Origin: Dactylis glomerata
Lineage: Eukaryota > Streptophyta > Magnoliopsida > Poales > Poaceae
Reading direction: 5' to 3'
DNA length: 64,000 bases
Assembly: GCA_007115705.1 (NCBI GenBank)
Contig: QXEO01000240.1
Coordinates: forward strand, 1,337,290-1,401,289
A program made the translations under genes and the position numbers. Positions 9,809 through 21,048 of this stretch are shown one piece after another (the first letter of the stretch is position 1; each line of letters starts with the position of its first letter). The notes below the pieces were generated by a model. The model was not told the DNA's origin. It was given only the letters and a program-made list of their open reading frames with translations, and ran no database searches.

Positions 9809-10675
9809 ATGTCTAGTTCAGTTGCTACTACTATGTCGCCCGAGGACATGATTTTTACTTTTAAGCAGAAAGATGAGGAAAGCTTTAAAGAAGCTTGGTC
9901 TAGAATTTATGATTGGCATGGAAAAACTGAACCTAAAATGACTTTGAGTTTGATTCTTAGTAGCTTTTACTTTGGATTTTCTCTTCGTTATAGATATGCT
10001 TTGGATGCTACTGCAGAAGGAGATTTCCTTCATTGTGATGGAGATCAAGCCTTCAATATTATTAAAAAGTTGATTACAATTTATAGCATGCCAACCTATT
10101 TTGATTCCTCTCTTGTGTGCATTTTTAATAGACTTAATACTCTTGAGACTCAGACTGCTAGTTTGAATTCTTGCTACAATACTTTGCGCCAGCATTTTGA
10201 TTATGTGCCAACAAATACTGAACCTTCGAGTTGGTATCCTACGATTAAAATCACCATTAGTGGTGAAACTTTTCATGCTCGTTGTGATATTATGTCTGAA
10301 TTTTGTCTCATGCCAAAGGATGTTTATGAATCTTTGAGCCTTTGGAAGCTTTCTGAGGGAGGAGAAGAAATTTCTCTTACTAACAATGCCACTATATTTC
10401 CCCTTGAAATAGCTGAAGGAGTCTTTACAAAAGTCCTAGGAAGAATGATATCTACTGATTATCTTATTATTGAATGCGTAGGAAAAGGACAAATCACACT
10501 TGGAAGATCCATTCTGAAGCTCCTGGGCGCCGTCATCGATGTGGGAAAAGGCAATATAACATTTACCTCTCCACCTTGCAATAACCATGTCTTTCCTAGA
10601 GTCAAGAGCAAAGGTAAGAAAGGAAGACGTAAGGCACGTGCTGATCCTAGCACTTCATCACTTGATATTACTTGA
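9809..10675 (+). CDS. Gag-protease chimeric protein of element A (288 aa)
   Basis: One uninterrupted frame. Residues 20-90 resemble the distal half of a gypsy gag domain (DEESFKEAWSRI, then a hydrophobic helix). Residues 144-255 resemble a retropepsin: a strand before the catalytic Asp at 160, MPKDVYESL downstream, and an ITLGRSILKLLGAVIDV segment near 229-245. The catalytic loop reads Cys-Asp-Ile-Met-Ser where this family usually has Asp-Leu-Gly-Ala-Ser, so protease activity is doubtful. The tail is basic (KSKGKKGRRKAR, 267-278) and could bind nucleic acid. The N-terminal half of gag is missing, as if by internal deletion. The last residues (SSLDIT) and the stop are shared with element B. 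Confidence 0.7.
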   Translation: MSSSVATTMSPEDMIFTFKQKDEESFKEAWSRIYDWHGKTEPKMTLSLILSSFYFGFSLRYRYALDATAEGDFLHCDGDQAFNIIKKLITIYSMPTYFDSSLVCIFNRLNTLETQTASLNSCYNTLRQHFDYVPTNTEPSSWYPTIKITISGETFHARCDIMSEFCLMPKDVYESLSLWKLSEGGEEISLTNNATIFPLEIAEGVFTKVLGRMISTDYLIIECVGKGQITLGRSILKLLGAVIDVGKGNITFTSPPCNNHVFPRVKSKGKKGRRKARADPSTSSLDIT

Positions 10676-13599
10676 TTCGCAATTTTCTGCGCCTAGCTCA
10701 AAGGCGTTAAAGAAAAGCACTCTTGGGAGATAACCCAATGTTTTCTTTTCAGTACTTTTTTTTATTTGAGTCTTGGAAGTCATTACTGCTGTAATGACCG
10801 CTCCTTATCTTGTTTATTTCGTTTTGTCCCAAGAGAAGCCTCTAATTTGAGTGAGGTAAAGATTTGGGGATGTTGCTGTCCTGAAACTATTTTCGGTGCT
10901 GCACCGTAAAAATTCGTGAAAATTCTCTGTTTATCTTTTGAACCTGCGATTTCTTGTGCATATGCCCCAGGTTATATCCAAACTTTTCTTAGTTGAACAC
11001 TTTTTGATTTGAGCAACAGAAAATCCCTCAAAAATTCGACATTTGTCAGCTGTTCAGTTTTGACAGATTTCTGCCAATATTTGTGTTTGCCACTTTATCG
11101 CTTTCTTTTGAGTTCTTTTGATCACGGAACTTTTGGGGAGGTTGTTACAGTAGTATTTGCTATATATGTGGTGGTTTTGAGTTGAAACCTAAAGCAAATA
11201 GAGGGTTGATTATATGTTATGCTTGCACTAATGTTGCTAATAGAATTGTGTTTAGTTTTGTATGAAGGAAGTTTTCAAGTGCAGGGATTGGAGAATGATG
11301 AGATGAGTTGAAGAATGGACAAAAGCTCAAGCTTGGGGATGCCCATGAATCACCCCAAGAAATATCCAAGAAGTACAAGCGTCAAAGCTTGGGGATGCCC
11401 CCGAGGCACCCCTTCTTCATCGGCAAAAATCAGGTCACCTTTCAAAACACTATATTTTTATTGCTTCATGCACTATGTGTTTTTCTTGGATCGTCAGTTG
11501 TTTTAGTTTTCTTAGTTGGTTTAGTTTGTTTGTTTGCTGCAATAAATGGTTGGACCCCAACAAATTTCCTTTGGAGGAGATATACTCGTTTTCATTTGCA
11601 AAGAACGCTCTAGTTTTCACTCTTATTAAAAATCGAGCGTTCTACTTTTTCTGCTACTGCTTTTGGTTTTCGTTTTCGCCTTGATTTGCGTTCAGATCTT
11701 GTCATATCTTTTCATCAAGGTGTATTTTTTCCTTTGATCTTTATTGGTTTTCATCAAAAGAGGTGTTTATAAAAATTTCAAATGGTGTTGGAAAAGAGAA
11801 AAAGCTTTGTGCAAAATAGTGGTACAAGAAGGAGCTTGTGTAGACTGCGGCTTGGGCTTTTTCATGTCATGCTTGATGTCTTTTTGATAGTATGATTAGT
11901 GGTTTTGCTGTAGCATGACTTGTCTCAAATAACTGAGATTGCTTAATGAGCCTTTGAAAAAATCATGCGTTGTTTTTATTGTATGGAAGCATTATTTTGG
12001 TTTTCTCCTTGATGCTTTATTTGGGTTGACTTGGCGCATGCTCACACATGTTAGACTCTTACAAAGTCGCCAATAGCCTCTATGATCATTTAGTTTTTGA
12101 CTTTTGATGCCATCTTATGCTTCTTTTAATGTTGCTTTGCATGATTATGGCCATTATTGCTCTCTTAGTTTGTCGCTCCCAGTCTTTTGCTAGCCCTCGC
12201 CTTGTACTGAGTATGAGCTCTACTCGTGCATCCAACTCCTAAAAGCCAAAGTTTTCCAAAGTGTCCACCATACATACCTACTAGCGATTTGCTATTCCAA
12301 GTAAATTTGACTTGCTTTTATTTTCTCTTCAAATTAAACTCTTACCAGTGTTATGCGAAATTCGGTCAGTAAAGCTCTCACGAACCGGAAGGCACACTTT
12401 ACTTTTTCATGTTCTTAAAATTTTGACATTGTGGTCTTTTATGTTGAGTTGTTATGCTTGCAAGTTGTAAGTTGGATTCTAGCCCAGCCATGCTGTCATG
12501 GGCAAGCTTTCAACATTGCACTTCTTATTTGAGTTGATATCGTGATCTTTTGTTTATGGATGCCCGCGGTGTGAAATGAATTGGGAATCTTGTAGGGATC
12601 ATGGAGTTTGTATATGTGTTAGGGAAACGCCGGGCCGCCAATCTAAGCCATGCATAATTCATGGTGGAAATATGCAGCATACCCATGGTGAACATACGAC
12701 GACGCATCTCACAATAAAAAGCTAAACAAAAGGCAAATAAAAGAGATGTCGAGGTGTTCATTGTCTGCTTGTCCTGTCATTTTGGTGTGGGCTTGTTCCA
12801 TGTCATCGGGCACGGAGGTACCCCATTGGCGGTTCTCAATGATATGCATATACTTACAATGACAAGAGCCTTGCTTGGGACTCTAAGTAAAGTAGCATGA
12901 GGTTTGGGTACTCGTATTCACGGGGCACGAGGTTTTCAACTTATGATTTGTCAAGCATATGCATCATAATTGTTCTCGCATTAACTTTAACCATTCAAGA
13001 TGCTTATGATGGGGGCAATGAGAGCTCAAAGCCGGTAAGTACCATAATTTTTGAAGGTTATAAAACTTGCAATCACTGCTTCCCTCTGCGAAGGGCCTTT
13101 CTTTTACTTTTATGTTGAGTCACCACCTTCTTTCTTTATGCACCATTAAGAGAGCATAGTTGTCATTCTTAGTGTGATATGCATTGTCCCAAAGTTCATT
13201 GATTGACTCATATTGTTGGTTTCACTTGTTCTTAAATTATTTGTATCTAGTCGCCCTCTTAAACTTGAAGGTGTCCTATGCATTTATGTTTTGCTCTCTT
13301 TGAAGGACAAGCTGAAAACCATTTGTATGTTTTTTCTTATGATTTGAACACACGTTTGACTTTCATTGTTTCATTTTCATAATCTTTTGTTTGTGTTCAT
13401 TTGCATGTTTACAACATGGTTCCTAAGTTCTTATTGTCATGATTATATCTTCATGCCCATGTTTTAAGTTCTTATGATCCCAGCTCACAAATGCTTACAT
13501 ATATGATCAAGATTGTGTAGGTGCATGTCACCTCAAAAATTATTTCTTTGTTATCACTTACCTACTCGAGGACGAGCAGGAGTTAAGCTTGGGGATGCT
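10676..13599 (+). other. 3' noncoding region and polypurine tract of element A
   Basis: About 2.9 kb with no supported frame. It opens with TTCGCAATTTTCTGCGCC directly after the stop codon and is closely matched in elements B and G. Landmarks: two copies of AAGCTTGGGGATGCCC at 11329-11344 and 11385-11400, and a third AAGCTTGGGGATGC just before the 3' LTR (13586-13599) that acts as or overlaps the plus-strand primer. The frames at 11308-11684 come from this conserved noncoding segment. Confidence 0.8.
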
Positions 13600-15274
13600 T
13601 GATTCGTCTCAAACGTATCTATAATTTTTGATGCTCCATGCTTGTTTTTACACCATTTGCCTAATGTTTCGTTACACTTAGTGGCACTTTTATGCATTTT
13701 CCGGAACTAACCTATTAACGAAGTGCCACAGTGCCAGTTTCTTGTTTTCTGCTGTTTTTGTGTTTCAGAAGTGATACACAGGAAATATTCTCGGAATTGG
13801 ACGAAACAAGTTCCCGAAGTCTTATTTTACCCGGAAGCTTCCAGAGATCCGAAGGAGAGTAGGAGGTGAGGGACCAGGGGCCCACACGCACAGGTTGCGC
13901 GGCCAGCCCCTGGCCCGCGCCACCCCCGTGTGTGGCCGCCTAGCCCCTCCTCTGACATCGACCCTTCGCCTATAAAGACCCCCCGACGGAAAAAACCTAA
14001 GTACCCGATCAGATTTCCAGAACACATCGCGATCCGCCGCCACCGTCGACCCAAAGATCGGGAGGGTCCAGAAGCTCTTCCCGGCACCCTGCCGAAGAGG
14101 GGAATCGCCACCGGAGGTCTTCTTCATCGCCATGCTTGCCTCCAGAGCGATGAGTGAGTAGTCTACCTTGGACTATGGGTCCATAGCAGTAGCTAGATGG
14201 TTGTCTTCTCCACCATGTGCTTCATGTTTAGATCTCATGAGCTGCCCTACATGATTGAGATCACTGTTATGTAATTCTACATGTTTGGTTTGTTGGGATC
14301 CGATGAATATTGGTGTTTATGATTAAGTTGCTATACTGAATATTATCTTGTGTTATCTCTATGTTGTTTATGATCTTGCATGCTCTCCGTTGTTAGTAGC
14401 TATCTTGGCCGAGTAGTTGCTAGTGACTCCAAGAGGGGGTATTTATGCTCGATAGTGGGTTCATGCCTCTATTTCACCTGGGGGAGTGACAGAAACCTCT
14501 AAGGTGGTAGATGTGCTGTTGCTACTAGGGAGAAAACAACATTCATATGCTCAAGGGCATATGCTTTGTTTACATTACACACTTTGCTTAATGCAATTAT
14601 CTGTTGTTCGCAACTTAATACTTCTAGGGTGTTCGGATTGATATCCCCGGGAGTGGATTATTAGTCATAGATGCAGTTGGATGGCGGTCTATGTATTTTG
14701 TTGTAATGCCCAGAGTAAATCTCATAGTGATCTTCTTGACATATCACGTTATCTTTATTCTATCAATTGCCCAACTGTAATTTGTTTACCCAGCATGTGC
14801 TATTTTATCTATGGAGAGACACCACTAGTGAACTATGGACCCTGGTCCTATTTACATCATATTGCTATCACCTGTTTACTTTACTCGCACTGTTTACTTT
14901 ACTCGCATACTATATTGTTTTCCACTCGATACGCTCATAACCTTTGTTTCAAGCAAACCGGTGAGATTGACAACCTCATCGCAAGTTGGGAACAAAGTAC
15001 TTGGTTGTGTTGTGTGCAGGTTCCGCGTTGCCACTGGCCGAAGACGAGTCAACAAGTATCGTTAAACGACGCCCTTGTTGGAGTGTTACTAAGCCAGTCC
15101 GCATCACCTTCAGTCGTCATTGTCTCTCCTCTCCTGACCGACATTAAACCTTGGTTTCTTAACTGAGGGAAAACTCGCTGCTATACTCATCATACCTTCC
15201 TCTTGGGGTTCCCAACGGGCTGGTCATCACCACGCACAAGGACTGTCTGCTCCCACGTCAACTTGGCACTAGCA
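13600..15274 (+). repeat. 3' LTR of element A
   Basis: It is the same length as the 5' LTR (1675 bp) and ends ACTAGCA before the ATAAT duplication. The first bases read TGATTCG, one mutation from the family consensus, which breaks the terminal stem-loop. The TATAAAG box is at 13971-13977. Confidence 0.93.
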
Positions 15275-15279
15275 ATAAT

Positions 15280-17605
15280 CGGGCCTTTGGGCCCTGGAAT
15301 CTTCATTTTGTTGTAGGTATAGCTTGGTCATGCCGTGAACCTGGTGAAAGCAGGTCGCCCAAGAATGCAGTGATATGGGCTCTTGAAGTTGATGACCTCG
15401 AAACACCCCATTTGCTTCCAGTAGTTCATTTCTGTGCCAAAGGCCAATTAGAGGTAGACCCTTCCAATGGGTGATGCTTTTCTCCTTGGGAAGATGTCAT
15501 ATAAAATGGTGATGGTTGGCCGGATCATGGAGGCCGATAGCTTCATACGTCGTAAAGTCTTATCATATAAAATGTTGATGCTGGTGCTGCCACCGTCCAT
15601 CAATGTCTTTTTGAGCCAAAAACCATGCACCTTTAGTTTCACTACAATGGCAATTTTGCTTGGGAACTCCACTCTAGGTGGATGATCCTCTTTCGGACCA
15701 GTTCAGCCATTGGAGGAAGTCGGACTGAGTGACGTTCACTGCGTGAATGAGGACTTTACACTCCCTTCTTCTAGAGACTCCCACGAAGGTATGGAAGGCA
15801 TCATGGGAGTTGTTGCCGCTCGTCCCGTGGGTCGAGGGATGCAGTGGGAACTTACAACATTCTCCTGTGGGATGAGCTGGCTTTCGCCCTTTGATATGAA
15901 AGATGGACGGTCCGTCTAGGATTTGCGGAGCGGAGGGATTGCTTCTTGGATAGTTGTTGTTCCCGCCAGTTGTTTTATTGTTGCCGTGGGCAACCAGGAC
16001 ATGTGAGGGGTTGCCATTTGCCTTGTATACCTCCGCAAATTGCCCCACAACATCCATCAACTCGCTTATGGAGGTGATTGGCTGTTTGAGCTGTGATAGC
16101 TTCTCCACAAGCGACTGGAACTTGTAGTTATCCTTGAAGACGACCACAATTGCGTCGATGTTGATGCCATTGGATGATTTCCATAACTTTGTCATCGTGA
16201 GAGCTAGTAGTGAGCCGACTTGTCAAGTTGCTGGGCGTAGTGGCATAGGTCTTCAATAGTTGTGGGCCGCTTGAAGGTGGCTGAGAAGTTCTTGATGAAC
16301 TCACTTCTTAGCTCTTCCCACGAGTTGATGCTGCCAGCCAGCAGGTTGCCCAGCTAGGTTCTAACTGGCCCTTCCAGCAGCAACGGGAAGTAGTGGGCAG
16401 CGACCAACTCATTGACATTCTGCACTTGTATGGCGAGTGTGTAATTACCAATCTAGGCAGTCGGGTCCCTTCACGGGTCGTACTTCTGGATGCCCCATGG
16501 CCCCTTGAATGACTTGGGATAAGGCTCGGCAATTATTGCTGGCCCGAAGCATTTCGGGGCTAGATAGGTGAAAGTTCCCACCGTCGGTGTAGGTTCTTCA
16601 ATGAGAGTGACCTTGCTGAAGTCTGGCATGGGTACGATCGGCGGTACAACCAGTTCTACCCCTAGGAGTCGATGCGCAACTGGTGTGATGAATCCTCCTG
16701 CTTCGGGATCAATCTCCTGAAGGTGACTTGGCACCTCAGGCTGTCTTGGCGCTGGTGGAGGACAAGTCTGCCCGGTTGTCCTATTGTCGGGACTCGCCTG
16801 GGGTCCCAGAGAGGAGTCGCGGGTACGTACGATTTCCCGTGGGCACTTTTGCTATTGACCTGCGGCTCTAGGGATTTGTAGACAAGGGTGACTCCATGGC
16901 TAATGATGGAGACCGAATTTGGCGAGATATCAATACCCTCGAAGGTAGTCGTTTCTCCACGGGGGTCGTATAAATAGGAGTAGTTCGTCATAATCTTCCT
17001 TGACATAAACTCTAGGTGCATGGTTTAGAGTGTTGTTAACAAAAGCATGCCAGGAGTGGTAATCATCCAAAGCTTGCTGTTGTTGTGCTTCAATCTGAAG
17101 AAGGAGTCGGGAGCGAAGCTGGCGTTTGTGCTCCACGATAAGTGCATTGCGGATCGTCTCCGTGTTCCGCGGCATGATTGGGACCACGAGTGGGTTGAGT
17201 GCTTCTACCTCGTCATCACTGGAACTTGTCATAATGACGGTAGCATTCTCCAGGGCTTTTGTGGATCTGGATTCCCCCGAGTCGCCATCATATTCGAAAT
17301 CCAACACAGGTGTATTGACTCGGAGTCGCTGAAATCGTCATCAGACACGGACTGGATCAAATCGCATCAACATTCTCGTTGTCAATGTAGAGGGAAGCCC
17401 CACATGGTGAGGAGTTATCGATGGAGCCCGTGAAACCGACACAGACGCTAGACATCAAGGTTGCTGTAGTGGTGTCACGAGCCGGAAGTGCATGGACGGA
17501 CGTGCGACTTAATAATCATGCCATAGCTTTTGATCATGAACGAGGCATTCTCGTAGATTGGTGGGAGGTTTCTCACCAGGAACATGACTCCATACGTCGT
17601 CTCAT
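15280..17605 (-). pseudogene. Gypsy relic J: degenerate gag and protease
   Basis: On the minus strand, frames run in gag-to-protease order from right to left. 16930-17307 is a gag N-terminus and 16662-17021 a linker. The gag core falls in several frames between 16200 and 16560 (a W-E-E-L-R-S-E-F-I and NFSATFKRP pattern). 15674-16195 is the gag C-terminus, and 15448-15672 is protease-like with MDGGSTSINIL around the active site. Many stops and frameshifts separate these pieces. It belongs to a Tat/RIRE2-like gypsy lineage judging from its primer site. It is an old host for insertion A. Confidence 0.75.
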
Positions 17606-17624
17606 GCCCCATGGTGGGAGCCAA
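17606..17624 (-). other. Primer-binding site of gypsy relic J
   Basis: On the minus strand this reads TTGGCTCCCACCATGGGGC, immediately after an LTR ending in CCACGACA. It resembles the TTGGCGCCCACCGTGGGGC-type site of Tat/RIRE2-like grass elements. Confidence 0.65.
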
Positions 17625-17625
17625 C

Positions 17626-18045
17626 TGTCGTGGTTTTGTCAAGACAGATGCTACATGGGTAGCTTACCTAAGGTATTGGCGATGACAACATTGCAGCACC
17701 TGGACTAGATTGGTACACGACATGATGTACCCAGATCCGGCCCCTCATGATGGAGGTAAAGACCTACTTCCTGTTTGATTGTATTGATGTCAATATGTGT
17801 TAGGGTTGCCGATGTCGTAGAAAATGTAGATGGATCTACAGGGTCTATGGAGGGGGGATGAATGGAGAGTCTTCCCTATGCTACCTAGGTCAAGCTTTAT
17901 ATAGGCAACTTGAACTAGGGTTTTACATTGTCGGTAAGATTCATCATAAACCCTAGTCGACTACCACCGTTGATCCTTAGCTTGCTCTCCATGAAGGTCT
18001 TGAACAGATCAACTGGGCCTTCACGTAGTCTTGGGCTCGAGTCAA
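17626..18045 (-). repeat. 5' LTR of gypsy relic J (right end approximate)
   Basis: On the plus strand it starts TGTCGTGGTTTTGTCAAGAC, the complement of an LTR end. A minus-strand TATA box (TATATAAAG, 17896-17904) fits a U3/R border. The LTR fades into copia sequence somewhere around 18030-18060, so its outer end is truncated or unclear. Confidence 0.55.
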
Positions 18046-18059
18046 CGAGTCCTGTGAGG

Positions 18060-18960
18060 TGGCGCTTGGCTTGGGCCACCCTGGTGATGGACAACGACTT
18101 GCTTCCTTTGTCCTACCTGTTTTGGCGTTCCCTCGTCACACACGCGCCATGAGTAGTAGCACGTCATCCTTGTGGCCCACGGCGTCGGCCTATGTGTGGT
18201 GGGCCTCCTCGTCATGTTTCTTCTCACGACAATCACGAGCCTAGTGCCCTTTCTTACCGATTTATCTCCAACGGTGATGATCGACCTCATCGATACCACG
18301 GCCGCCATTTGTTTGTCGCTGCCCTTGTCAGATTTGGGCACGCGCTTGTCGTTTTTTTGCCACCACTCCCACACGGGGTGTCGCCACCTCCACGGGCCTT
18401 TTTGCTCCGAGCCTCCCACTCCTCCTTTGGGGAGGAGAACTTGTTGACATTGTCGGAGGCATCTTCATGATTGTAGCCTTCCTCTGCTTCAGGAGGCGAC
18501 CACACAATTCCTCGATCATCAATTGCAAGAGATTGACGACTTGCTCGATGGCCATGAACATCAGATTGTACCTGCATAGTACCACGTGTAGGATTTTGAG
18601 TACACCCTTGTACTTGTTGATATGGTCCTCGATGAGCTCATGGTCGTTCACGATATCTATGAGACGAATAAAAAGATCCTCAACATATTCACCGGAGTGG
18701 AAACAAAGGTCCTCGAATTTGCAACATCATGTTTGTGCCTTGGCCGTGGTTGCCAGTGTTCAACTCTGGCAAAGAGGCCCAGAGAAGCGTGACCAGCGCC
18801 ACACGGTTGTCGTGCTCGTCTTCGATGTCGAACTCGATGTTGTCCCATAGGCGTTGAGCCCGCAGCTAGACTCGCATCACCATCACCCACTCCGCATAGT
18901 TCGACCACGTCAGGGTGGGATCCTGGGTGGAGCTAGTGTTCTCACGCATGACCACCTCAC
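18060..18960 (-). pseudogene. Copia gag remnant of element K
   Basis: Several broken minus-strand frames carry copia gag landmarks. They are a W-S-N-Y-A-E-W-V start, LRAQRLWDNIE, then NDHELIEDHINKYKGVLKIL, then AIEQVVNLLQLMIEELCGRLL, and finally a damaged CCHC knuckle followed by a basic stretch. Stops and frameshifts interrupt it repeatedly. The protease and all of pol are absent. Confidence 0.7.
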
Positions 18961-19097
18961 CGCCGCCGTGCCGCATCGAAGGACCACGCCATGGAACATG
19001 GGATGGGGAAGGGTGCCGCCTTGCGGCAGGTGGCAGCGTCGTTTACCCACTGCCTTCTCCCTTCGCGCGAGTCTTCATCATAGACTTGGACATCATT

Positions 19098-19110
19098 GGC
19101 TCTGATACCA
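19098..19110 (-). other. Copia primer-binding site (initiator Met tRNA)
   Basis: It reads TGGTATCAGAGCC on the minus strand, two bases after the LTR end, the standard copia primer site. Confidence 0.85.
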
Positions 19111-19112
19111 AA

Positions 19113-19441
19113 TGTTTGAGTGTGATCCCTCTCTCGAGGTAGGAGACGATTGAGAAGCGATAGAGGGTTTTGCGCTGCGCAAATTGTCATACCTTTTCGA
19201 TTTCTTTCTCTCCTTTCATTTTTTTACAAAGAACGTGGTTGATCTCCACGATCCGTGGTTCTCCCGCCATCCCACGAGCAGATCGTGTAGCCAGCAGACT
19301 AGGTCTAGGTTTCTACAAAATCGACGACTAAAAACTAGTAAGTCTAACCGAAAACACTGAAACTACTTGACAACAGCTAACACCGTCGAAACTGAAGAAA
19401 ACAGAACACCTAAACCTGAATGTGCAGGGTTTATGCCAACA
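19113..19441 (-). repeat. LTR of copia relic K
   Basis: A 329-bp LTR that, on the minus strand, begins TGTTGGCATAAACCC and ends CTCAAACA, giving TGTT/AACA ends. Only this 5' LTR is present, because the other end of K is lost. Confidence 0.7.
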
Positions 19442-20289
19442 GGTCCCTACTTCCAGCCGCGCCATCTCTCGTTTCCGACACATTCCAGCGGTGCTAAATT
19501 GACACGAGCCATGGACTCCCGATCCAACGACGACTCGTGCATGATCACAGTGGGAGTAAAGGGGGGAGCAGTCAGTCAGAGAGATGTGAAAACCACGCAA
19601 GAAATGCAGTGCCAGTGCTTGCTCCATGTCCCAAGGCTGGAACGGGCAGAGGGGACAAGACCACTCATCGTCCTCGCTCACCTGAACAAAATCCACACAC
19701 CTCGCTTTCTCTCCTGCAGGGGAGGATGAGATGATGGGCCGATTAGATTTTTCTCATTAACGCCTTGGTCGCTCTCGTGGTCACATCACTTAACGCCAGG
19801 TCACACGCCCAACAGCGACATCACCACCACCCAGCCCGTCCTCGGCAAATCAATGCGGCGCGGCAGCATCTCCATGATATTATCCGTCGAGATATTAGTA
19901 TCTCCTTGGACTCGTCAAAGCCAATTGAGAATTCGAGATAGCTCCTAGTAGATGGCTATGGGGAATGAAGAACAAACATGCTGTATCTCACTCACATGGC
20001 TCTCTTGATCAGAGAACAATGGTCGACTGAACATAGTTTCAGTTGCTCCTGACAATGGCTTCAAGTAGTGCTACAGTAGTTCTGAATTTGCATTGCGTGC
20101 ACTCCATTACTACAGTTGTAGTGAAGAGTGACACAATCATGCTTCTTGCGGCCGGGCAGAGCATGAAAATATTGACCTGAACATACTTTATGTACGTACA
20201 AAGAACATATGTAAGCACAATTCAAGAAAGATTTCCTTTTTCTCTCAGGGCTACAAGAAAGAAAGAAGCTTTTTAAATGAAGCAGACAG
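19442..20289. other. Gene-distal intergenic sequence
   Basis: A moderately GC-rich, apparently low-copy stretch between copia relic K and the transcription-factor gene. Open frames at 19328-19734 on both strands partly overlap the copia LTR and show no recognised domain. Confidence 0.35.
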
Positions 20290-21048
20290 CTTTACAAATG
20301 GTTACTACAAGAAACTCCAACTTGAGTTGCGCTGATCGTCATGTTCTTAGCAGTAGAAGAAGCTGAAAGCAGGAATGAGGAAGGAGATAGGTTGGAATCT
20401 CCGATGATCTGAGTTCGGCAGGATAGCCGAATTGTCATCATGCCGGTACAAACTAAATTCTCAAACTTATTCATCTCCAGGGTGGGTCCATACATTATTC
20501 AACCCTGCCTATGTATCACCTATGCAATCTGCAACGGCATTGCATCACCTCTTTGTAGTGGTCACACAGCTCACATGCAAATGGTTGCATCACCCAAGGA
20601 CACAAGTGACAGTCACCAAAATGAGCAGAGCAAACTGACCCCTGGATTCTGGGCTCAATTCATTTGCATGGATTGAGCTTTTTTTCTTGGAGAATGAACA
20701 TGGAATTGAGTAGCAGCAATTTTTCACAACTTTTTTTGCATTCTAAAATAATCGTCTCTAAGGCTAGGTTTATGTCATCAACAGTAAGAACAATGACAAA
20801 TAGCAGAACACAAGAACAGAAGCAACGGCCGGGGCGAAGAGAGATGGATGGAAGAAAATATGGATGGGTTTGAAGGTGGAGCGCTAATTCCCAAAGAATT
20901 CTTCTTGGCCTCTATGATACGGTGAATCTTGCTATGCCGATCTGTGGGAAGAAGCAGCGGCGGCAGAGGGGAAAACGAATTTTATATACCCGAGGACGAG
21001 GAGGACGTCCACCCGACGGATGCCGGTCACCGTCGATGCGGAGGCTCA
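20290..21048 (-). other. Downstream flank and probable 3' UTR of the GARP gene
   Basis: This sequence follows the stop codon of the minus-strand GARP gene. The first 130 bp are GC-rich like the gene, then it becomes AT-rich. No second gene is supported. Exact transcript end and poly(A) site cannot be set from sequence alone. Confidence 0.4.

Larger units (their letters stand above)
7946..15274 (+). mobile_element. Complete non-autonomous LTR retrotransposon A (Athila-like gypsy group)
   Basis: A 7329-bp element with two 1675-bp LTRs and the target-site duplication ATAAT at 7941-7945 and 15275-15279. It carries a tRNA-Asp type primer site at 9631, a single 288-codon ORF at 9809-10675, a long 3' noncoding region and a purine-rich tract before the 3' LTR. 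I counted about 23 differences between the LTRs by eye (roughly 98-99% identical), so the insertion is relatively young. It sits inside the old gypsy J in the opposite orientation. There is no reverse transcriptase, RNase H or integrase, so mobility would require helper enzymes. Confidence 0.95.
18046..19441 (-). mobile_element. Truncated copia retrotransposon K (LTR, primer site, gag)
   Basis: On the minus strand an LTR (19441 to 19113) is followed by a TGGTATCAGAGCC primer site (19110-19098) and then a degenerate gag. The element is cut off to the left around 18046, where it meets the LTR of J. The initiator-Met-tRNA primer site is diagnostic of copia elements. Confidence 0.75.
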
